This document shows positions 33,159 to 38,136 of a DNA stretch of 38,136 nucleotides, piece by piece. Source of the stretch: Flavobacteriaceae bacterium (GTDB taxonomy: Bacteria > Bacteroidota > Bacteroidia > Flavobacteriales > Flavobacteriaceae); contig JABDIV010000087.1 of NCBI GenBank assembly GCA_013003555.1, forward strand, positions 1-38,136, in the 5' to 3' direction. Within the stretch, counting starts at the first letter, position 1. Each line of letters begins with the position of its first letter. Under the pieces are notes generated by a model. The model had not been told where the DNA came from. It worked only from the letters and a program-made list of their open reading frames with translations, and ran no database searches. Position numbers and translations under genes: made by a program.

Positions 33159-33920
33159 TCAATTTTCTAATGTTTTGATTTCTGCATCCAATTCGTCGAT
33201 GAGATTTTCAACTTGTGGCATTATGATTTTTTTGTAATGAAAGTTTAAAAAAGTGTTAAGCCTGTTTCTGTAGGATTTAATGAAGTATATAAATTCTTGA
33301 TCTTGTTTCAGGATTTCGAAGTTAAGCGGTACCAATCTTGGCATATAGTTGGCCTTACTTAAATCAAATACATAAGATTCTTCAAAACGAGACGGAAGAA
33401 CAGTTCTAAATCCACGTTCTACTTCATCCAGAACTATTACCTTCTCTGTTTCCAGAAAGAATGTATAATTTGAGTCGTAGACACCAACAATGGCATCTCT
33501 TAGCTGTGCATTTGTAACTAAATCTATTCCTTTGGCTTTAAGAGTTTCAAATGCAGATGTCGAGTAAAGAAATTTTACGGGGAACATCATGATTCCAAAA
33601 TGATCGGCAATAGAGTCTCGATATGGCTCATTATTTTTTAAACTTTTAAGTACTGTATTTGCATGAGCTATACTATTCTGAATACTGGTGGCATTATAAT
33701 TTAAATCTGTAAGATCTGTTTCTAACCCTACCTTAAGAGCTTTTAATACACGAACTTCTTCAATTGCCCTTAGGCGATTTTGATTCCAGTTGTTTACCTG
33801 TAGGGCAAGTAATATACCAATCATGACCAGGATAATCTCACCAATGGCATATTTAAAGTACTTAGATGTTTTTCCTGAATTCATGAGGTTGTAGCGTATT
33901 TGACGAAAGAATTTTATCAT
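33159..33920 (-). CDS. DUF6090-like membrane-anchored protein, array member B
   Basis: The product has 253 residues. The common N-terminal block is present (MIKFFRQIRYNLMNSGKTSK, then YAIGEIILVMIGILLALQVN). The central motif reads AFETLKAKGIDLVTNAQLRDAI, so the SG pair is replaced by KG. The predicted extracytoplasmic part has a short proline-containing stretch (MPRLVPLNFEILKQDQEF) and a helical end. Upstream lies a 140-bp gap holding the palindromic repeat at 33934-34027, 14 bp from the start codon, so this gene may be expressed apart from the members before it. The function is unknown. Confidence 0.8.
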   Translation of the reverse strand: MIKFFRQIRYNLMNSGKTSKYFKYAIGEIILVMIGILLALQVNNWNQNRLRAIEEVRVLKALKVGLETDLTDLNYNATSIQNSIAHANTVLKSLKNNEPYRDSIADHFGIMMFPVKFLYSTSAFETLKAKGIDLVTNAQLRDAIVGVYDSNYTFFLETEKVIVLDEVERGFRTVLPSRFEESYVFDLSKANYMPRLVPLNFEILKQDQEFIYFIKSYRNRLNTFLNFHYKKIIMPQVENLIDELDAEIKTLEN

Positions 33921-33933
33921 AATTTGATGATTT

Positions 33934-34027
33934 CGTCACGTCGAGTGATCCCGGGGATCCGGAATTGTATCGAGAAGCGGATAACAACCAGTTCTCGATA
34001 CGTTCCTTCGGAACACTCGAATTGACG
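33934..34027. repeat. Palindromic interspersed repeat, copy 1
   Basis: The left arm 33934-33976 (with CGTCA, TCGAGTG and GTATCGAGAA blocks) pairs with the right arm 33992-34027 (TTCTCGATAC, CACTCGA and TGACG blocks) around a 15-nt loop. The left arm has a few extra bases in the middle. A second copy begins at 38053. Arms with TTCTCGATAC and CACTCGAA resemble REP-like repeats I recall from other flavobacterial genomes. Both copies lie 13 bp upstream of an array gene start. Confidence 0.8.
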
Positions 34028-34060
34028 TTGCGAATATGTTGGAAAAAATTTAATCAGCGA

Positions 34061-34252
34061 TTATCCCAATTTTCCATCGCCGTCAATGTCTTGCGTGAGA
34101 TGGGTTTCTAAAGCGACCAGCGTTTTACGCAATAGTGTTCTGGTGTTAGCCAAGTCTTGCTCCAGCTGCTCGACACGTTCTTCAAGATTGTTGGCTTTGT
34201 CTTCTTGTTTTTCTAATTCGTCCTGTTGTATTAAATCCCAGAAAATTCCCAT
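34061..34252 (-). CDS. 63-aa coiled-coil protein with a terminal Ca-loop-like motif
   Basis: This is a small soluble protein with no signal peptide. The N-terminus MGIFWDLIQQ is amphipathic. Residues 12-50 form a coiled coil rich in Glu, Leu and Lys (EKQEDKANNLEERVEQLEQD). The last nine residues are DIDGDGKLG, matching the start of an EF-hand-type loop (DxDxDGxL) with no second half. I recall similar short uncharacterised proteins in other Bacteroidota with the same two ends, which supports it being a real gene. It lies inside the DUF6090 array, 57 bp after member C and upstream of the palindromic repeat. The function is unknown; adaptor or oligomerisation roles would be guesses. Confidence 0.7.
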   Translation of the reverse strand: MGIFWDLIQQDELEKQEDKANNLEERVEQLEQDLANTRTLLRKTLVALETHLTQDIDGDGKLG

Positions 34253-34309
34253 AATGTTATTTTTTTATTATTAATTAATTCATTTTAAGTATCATTATTT
34301 CTAATCATG

Positions 34310-35062
34310 TTATTCAATGTCCTCATCAATCAGCTCAATAATTTTTTCAGATTTTGATTGAATATTCTCATATATCGGAATGAACTCCTTTGATATCAAA
34401 TTTGAAATAACCAACCCATTTTTATACTCCGGACTTTGAAATAAGCCCTGAAAGCTCTCCAGGCTGATGTCCTGTTCCCGAGCCGTTTTTTCACCGTCAT
34501 AAACGGGGATTAACCGATCGGTATTGGCGTATTTAAAAAGTGGTTTCGAAATATATTCACGGTATTCGTACATCTCGTGATCTATTCCAAAGTTGTTGTA
34601 TTTATAAAGCTCTTCTAATTCAAGCAAAAGCTTCTTGATAGAGTCGTTCGAGATTAAGTTTAGATTTCCGGAACTCGCTAACTCATTGTAAGTGCTTCTA
34701 TTAGGTGTAAACCGTTCTTCCATTAAAGTGAAGAATACATTCTTTGCCAATTCATCAATGTCCTGAACGGGCTGGCCGTTAATCTGAGCAATAAGTTTTT
34801 CAACCCTATCATATTTTTCCCTTCTGAAATCGATCTGGTACGTTAAACTAGCTAAATCTTTCTGCAGATCGAGTTTAATATTGTTGAGATATTTTATCTC
34901 ACTCGTCCTTTCGATTCTTTCAATATTCCAGTTATTTACTTGTAATGCTATAAGTATCCCAATTACAACAAGTATGATTTCGCCTATGGCATATTTAAAA
35001 TACTTTCCAGTCTTGTTCTGTTCCATGAGTTTAAATCGTATATGACGAAAGAATTTAATCAA
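34310..35062 (-). CDS. DUF6090-like membrane-anchored protein, array member C
   Basis: The product has 250 residues. The N-terminal block reads MIKFFRHIRFKLMEQNKTGK, then YAIGEIILVVIGILIALQVNNWN, followed by a predicted extracytoplasmic helical domain. The central motif is TYNELASSGNLNLISNDSIKKLL, close to the array consensus (SG-x-L-x-x-I-S-N-D-S-I). Its start overlaps the end of member D by 8 nt, so translation is coupled. Member E has a similar central motif, and the two may be a closer pair. The function is unknown. Confidence 0.82.
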   Translation of the reverse strand: MIKFFRHIRFKLMEQNKTGKYFKYAIGEIILVVIGILIALQVNNWNIERIERTSEIKYLNNIKLDLQKDLASLTYQIDFRREKYDRVEKLIAQINGQPVQDIDELAKNVFFTLMEERFTPNRSTYNELASSGNLNLISNDSIKKLLLELEELYKYNNFGIDHEMYEYREYISKPLFKYANTDRLIPVYDGEKTAREQDISLESFQGLFQSPEYKNGLVISNLISKEFIPIYENIQSKSEKIIELIDEDIE

Positions 35063-35768
35063 TATTGAGCTCTTTTTTTAAATGATCAATTAGTCGATTG
35101 GCATTATCGACCTGTGAAGAATATCTGATTAGTTGATTACCGAGTAAATTCAACTTAAATCTCACCGAATTAACCATCATGTTTTCATTCCTGTATTTTG
35201 AAACGTCTTCATTCGTGTCAGAGAAACTTCCAAAACTCAAAATAAAAGGGCCAAAGGTGTTTCTATTATATTCTGCAATGGCTTTATCTATTCCTTTTTC
35301 AAGATCCTCTGTTCCTCTGTAATACAGAAATATCTGGTCGACTATTGAATCATTAGAAATAATTTCGATCTGCCCAGACGAAATTAAATTGTCGAAGGTT
35401 GTTCGATTTGGAATAAAATTATTTCCTGTCATTAAGTTTTGAATGTTAAGCTTAATTTTGCCTATGTTATTATCAGAAGGATTGGAAATAACGTCCTGGA
35501 TGATTCTCAGTCCGTTCATTGATGTGGAATCATTAGCCATGATTAACTGATAAAGGTCAATATCGTCTTCGAGATTGGAGATTAGTTTATTGAGGTAGAC
35601 AATTTCTTTCTTCGAGTTTTTATTATTCTCATTCCAGTTATTTATACTAAGCGCAATTAAAATACCAACGACCACAAGTATAATTTCGCCAATGGCGTAT
35701 TTGAAGTATCTAGAGGTTTTTCCGGCTTCCATAAGTTTATATCGTATTTGACGAAAGAATTTGATCAT
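35055..35768 (-). CDS. DUF6090-like membrane-anchored protein, array member D
   Basis: This is the shortest member, with 237 residues. The N-terminal block is MIKFFRQIRYKLMEAGKTSR, then YAIGEIILVVVGILIALSINNWN. The central motif is TFDNLISSGQIEIISNDSIVDQI. The C-terminal third ends with a basic helix (YSSQVDNANRLIDHLKKELNID). Its ATG overlaps the stop of member E (ATGA). The function is unknown; single-pass N-in topology is inferred from the basic N-terminus. Confidence 0.82.
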   Translation of the reverse strand: MIKFFRQIRYKLMEAGKTSRYFKYAIGEIILVVVGILIALSINNWNENNKNSKKEIVYLNKLISNLEDDIDLYQLIMANDSTSMNGLRIIQDVISNPSDNNIGKIKLNIQNLMTGNNFIPNRTTFDNLISSGQIEIISNDSIVDQIFLYYRGTEDLEKGIDKAIAEYNRNTFGPFILSFGSFSDTNEDVSKYRNENMMVNSVRFKLNLLGNQLIRYSSQVDNANRLIDHLKKELNID

Positions 35769-36541
35769 TGGTTTTCATCATTTATTTCCTCATCTATCCA
35801 TGTGATTATTGAGTTACAAAGCGTCTTCATTTCGTTAAACTGGGCATTCATCACCGAAAATTCGTAGACCGCCATCACAAAGCCATTCTTTTGTTTTATA
35901 TCCTTTAACATGGCTTCATAATTGGCTTTCGGTAATTCTATGTTTTCACCGGCCTGACCGTTGGTCATTTGATATGTAAAATTTTTTACGATAGGATTCA
36001 GGTCTAATACACCATATGAAGGCTCGTACAATAGGACTTCTGCGTCATAGCGAAAATGTGCTTCTTCATTTTTTAATTTCTTATAAAGGGCCTCAAGGTT
36101 GAGGAGTCCGTTTTTGATGGAATCGTTAGAGATCAGTGCTAAATTCCCTGAATTCGTGAGTTCTTGAAAGGTATTATCGTGTTGAGAAAATTTCTGCCAG
36201 ATGTAGATGTTGGTGGTATGAAATGCGAAATCGCTTAGATCGGTTAATGGCTTGCCTTCAAAATGCTCTAAAACGATATTCGCCGATTCAATCCTTGAAT
36301 TTCTTACGGCGATGTAATGGTCTAATTCGGCGATATTTAAATTCAGATCTGTTTTCAGGTTATTTAAATAATGGATTTCTTTATTTCGCTGCTTTCTAGC
36401 CTCGTTCCAGTTGTTTATCTGAAGAGCGATCAGTATACCAATAACCACTAATAGAATTTCACCTATGGCGTATTTGAAGTACTTGCCTGTCTTGTTTTCA
36501 TTCATGAGTTTATATCGTATTTGTCGAAAGAATTTGATCAT
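35765..36541 (-). CDS. DUF6090-like membrane-anchored protein, array member E
   Basis: This is the longest member, with 258 residues. The N-terminal block is MIKFFRQIRYKLMNENKTGK, then YAIGEILLVVIGILIALQINNWN. The central motif is TFQELTNSGNLALISNDSIKNGLL. The downstream part contains a Tyr/Pro-rich segment (FRYDAEVLLYEPSYGVLDLNP) not seen in the others. The start overlaps the stop of member F by 4 nt (ATGA), and the stop overlaps the start of member D the same way. The function is unknown. Confidence 0.82.
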   Translation of the reverse strand: MIKFFRQIRYKLMNENKTGKYFKYAIGEILLVVIGILIALQINNWNEARKQRNKEIHYLNNLKTDLNLNIAELDHYIAVRNSRIESANIVLEHFEGKPLTDLSDFAFHTTNIYIWQKFSQHDNTFQELTNSGNLALISNDSIKNGLLNLEALYKKLKNEEAHFRYDAEVLLYEPSYGVLDLNPIVKNFTYQMTNGQAGENIELPKANYEAMLKDIKQKNGFVMAVYEFSVMNAQFNEMKTLCNSIITWIDEEINDENQ

Positions 36542-37266
36542 TCCAATTCGCTATCGATTATAGAAATTAAAGTGTCTAATTCCTGCAATTTTTGATCGTA
36601 TAAATCATTAAGCGTCATTGAATTGCCGAATATGTCTACCATATGATTGGTCATAATATGGTCGTTAAGGAATTCGGTGCGCAATTCATTAAAAAATCCT
36701 GGTTGACCATATTTACCATTAATCATATCAAAATACTTACTAATATGATCTAAATATTTTTCGGAAGTTTCCTTACTTAATCTCTCGTATTCTCTTATCA
36801 TTCTCAGATCTGCTTCCCAAGATGCAATTTTGCTTCTCAGTTTATCATCTTTAATCATATCTAGTTTTCCGGAGCCAATAATATCATTTATAACACCTTC
36901 ACTCGGCATAAATACCGTAAATCCAGATACTGATCCTGTTAATGAATCAATTTCAAAGGGTGTAAGTTTATCTCCGTTTTTTTTGATTAAATCTGCCAGT
37001 GTATCTACTGTTTTGGCAACTCTTTTCGATTTTTTGATCACTCGATTCAATGATTTTTGAGATTGCTGCAAATCGATTTTCAAATCATTTAAATAAACGG
37101 ATTCCTTAATACTAAGTTTTCGTTTTTCATTCCAATTATTGATCTGCAGGGCAATAAGAATTCCTATTACCACCAGCAGAATTTCGCCAATGGCGTACTT
37201 AAAATATTTTGATGTCTTGTTTTCCATAAGCAGTGATTTACGAATATGGCGAAAGAATTTGATCAT
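36538..37266 (-). CDS. DUF6090-like membrane-anchored protein, array member F
   Basis: The product has 242 residues. The N-terminal block is MIKFFRHIRKSLLMENKTSK, then YAIGEILLVVIGILIALQINNWN, the same subtype as member A (HIRKxLLMENK). The central motif is VINDIIGSGKLDMIKDDKLRSKI. The predicted extracytoplasmic part is rich in Lys and Ser, with no cysteines. It begins 2 bp after the stop of member G. The function is unknown. Confidence 0.82.
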   Translation of the reverse strand: MIKFFRHIRKSLLMENKTSKYFKYAIGEILLVVIGILIALQINNWNEKRKLSIKESVYLNDLKIDLQQSQKSLNRVIKKSKRVAKTVDTLADLIKKNGDKLTPFEIDSLTGSVSGFTVFMPSEGVINDIIGSGKLDMIKDDKLRSKIASWEADLRMIREYERLSKETSEKYLDHISKYFDMINGKYGQPGFFNELRTEFLNDHIMTNHMVDIFGNSMTLNDLYDQKLQELDTLISIIDSELE

Positions 37267-37268
37267 AA

Positions 37269-38039
37269 TTAATTAGCTAAATAGGAATTGATGAATTCAA
37301 TGCATGTTTTAACATTTTGAATCGTTCTTTCATAATCTCTAATAATATTCCTTCTGCCATTAATAGCCTCAGTCACAAGTGATTCGAACTCCGGATCATT
37401 TATAAGAGTTGAATAGTCATTGGGAATGGAGATCTTTTTGAATAATTTTAGATCGTTTCTATTCTTTAAAAGGTCAACTGTATCCAAATTCACCTTAAAA
37501 GTGGATCGAAAATGTTTTTGGTGATAAGGGAAGAGAAGCCGGGCCGCATTTCGTCGGGTTTCTATCTTATTGATAATTCTTTTAAATCCCGATTCGTAAA
37601 CACTTGTTATAATTTCTTTTAGTGAGTCTGATCGGATAATTTCAAGATTACCGGATTTCAAGGTCTCGTAAGTAGAGGTCTTGGGAAAAAAATAATCGAA
37701 TCCTACAATGGAATTAAAATCATTATACATCGAATCTGTTTCAGGCGGTTTCTTATTAATGTATTGGTAGACATATACCGTTGATTGATAAAATTGAAGG
37801 TTATTAACATAATCGATCTGTAATTCTCTTAAATTGTTCTTAAGTTCAGAATTCAAACTCTTAAGGATAACCGCTTCCCTGTTGCTACTTATTCTTTTTT
37901 GGTTCCAATTGTTGATCTGAAGAGCGATCAAGATTCCAATTACCACAAGCAAGATCTCGCCAATAGCATATTTAAAGTACTTGGAAGTATTTCCGGTTTC
38001 CATAAGTCGATATCGTATTTGACGGAAGAATTTAATCAT
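37269..38039 (-). CDS. DUF6090-like membrane-anchored protein, array member G
   Basis: This is the first member of the array seen here, with 256 residues. The N-terminal block is MIKFFRQIRYRLMETGNTSK, then YAIGEILLVVIGILIALQINNWN. The central motif is TYETLKSGNLEIIRSDSLKEII. The C-terminal half is Asn- and Arg-rich and helical. A palindromic repeat (38053 onward) lies 13 bp upstream, in the same position as at member B. No TAnnTTTG promoter is visible before the window ends, so the array may continue beyond it. The function is unknown. Confidence 0.82.
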   Translation of the reverse strand: MIKFFRQIRYRLMETGNTSKYFKYAIGEILLVVIGILIALQINNWNQKRISSNREAVILKSLNSELKNNLRELQIDYVNNLQFYQSTVYVYQYINKKPPETDSMYNDFNSIVGFDYFFPKTSTYETLKSGNLEIIRSDSLKEIITSVYESGFKRIINKIETRRNAARLLFPYHQKHFRSTFKVNLDTVDLLKNRNDLKLFKKISIPNDYSTLINDPEFESLVTEAINGRRNIIRDYERTIQNVKTCIEFINSYLAN

Positions 38040-38052
38040 AAATTGATGATTT

Positions 38053-38136
38053 CGTCACTTCGAGTGATTCCGGGGATCCGGAATTGTATCGAGAAGTGCG
38101 TGAATGCAGCCAGTTCTCGATACGTTCCTTCGGAAC
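38053..38136. repeat. Palindromic interspersed repeat, copy 2 (cut by window end)
   Basis: This is the same element as at 33934-34027. The left arm 38053-38095 differs from copy 1 at only two bases, the loop sequence is different and a little longer, and the right arm is identical as far as the window extends (TTCTCGATAC through GGAAC). The identity also includes most of the 13 bp between the repeat and the start codon of the adjacent array gene. Confidence 0.8.

Noticed and set aside
33934..34027. CRISPR or intrinsic terminator interpretation of the palindromic repeat
   Set aside because: There are only two copies 4 kb apart with no spacers, and no T run follows the hairpin on either strand.
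32411..38136. Prophage, integron or transposon explanation for the paralogue array
   Set aside because: No integrase, transposase, phage structural gene or target-site duplication is visible; the repeats are palindromic REP-like elements, not terminal repeats.

Overview
The window looks like chromosomal DNA of a marine-type flavobacterium (family Flavobacteriaceae, phylum Bacteroidota). The evidence is the AT-rich composition, several promoters with the Bacteroidota -7 box TAnnTTTG (some with a TTTG box 18-21 nt upstream), almost no Shine-Dalgarno sequences, many small SPII lipoproteins, DUF1684, DUF4920 and DUF6090 proteins, and a DnaJ with the shortened zinc finger I remember from flavobacterial homologues. 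No tRNA, rRNA, insertion sequence, integrase, prophage or CRISPR array was seen.

Layout. (1) 1-7000: the end of a TPR/cyclase-like gene, a 36-residue protein with 11 cysteines, then a minus-strand operon reading MFS transporter > VOC protein > DJ-1/PfpI-like lipoprotein > M14 carboxypeptidase > secreted amidohydrolase. The untranslated leader of that operon has the layout of a transcription attenuator: a 13-codon leader ORF, alternately pairing segments and an intrinsic terminator just before the MFS start. (2) 7000-16900: housekeeping and envelope genes: DUF1684 lipoprotein, CrcB fluoride channel, SRPBCC/GyrI-like protein, a dipeptidyl-peptidase III lipoprotein, SDR, MazG-like pyrophosphohydrolase, branched-chain aminotransferase, DUF4920 lipoprotein, MnmD-like tRNA methyltransferase, TIGR01777 epimerase and a YceI lipoprotein. 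(3) 16900-23300: grpE-dnaJ, with a perfect inverted repeat over the promoter, then an operon of ABC-2 ATPase, ABC-2 permease, MscS channel and a sigma-54-activator-type response regulator with no DNA-binding domain. (4) 23300-32360: a coiled-coil exported protein, PPK2, an M28 peptidase with a DinB-like exported partner, two YceI proteins, a penicillin-acylase-family lipoprotein, DUF2809, a slipin and an NTF2-like lipoprotein.

(5) 32411-38136: the most unusual region. Seven tandem minus-strand paralogues share an almost invariant N-terminal block of about 50 residues (basic cytoplasmic tail plus one membrane helix) followed by strongly divergent extracytoplasmic domains that keep only a short central motif. 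I assign them to DUF6090 from memory. Most are joined by 4-8 nt overlaps or gaps of 2-4 nt. A 63-residue coiled-coil protein ending in a Ca-binding-loop-like motif sits inside the array. A palindromic repeat of about 95 bp occurs directly upstream of two of the array genes and brackets five paralogues plus the small gene. The function is unknown. A membrane-anchored family with diversified exported domains, expanded by duplication, is the best candidate here for an undescribed system.

Gene starts were moved from the longest possible ORF where promoter position, signal peptide or gene overlap argued for it; each change is stated in the entry.
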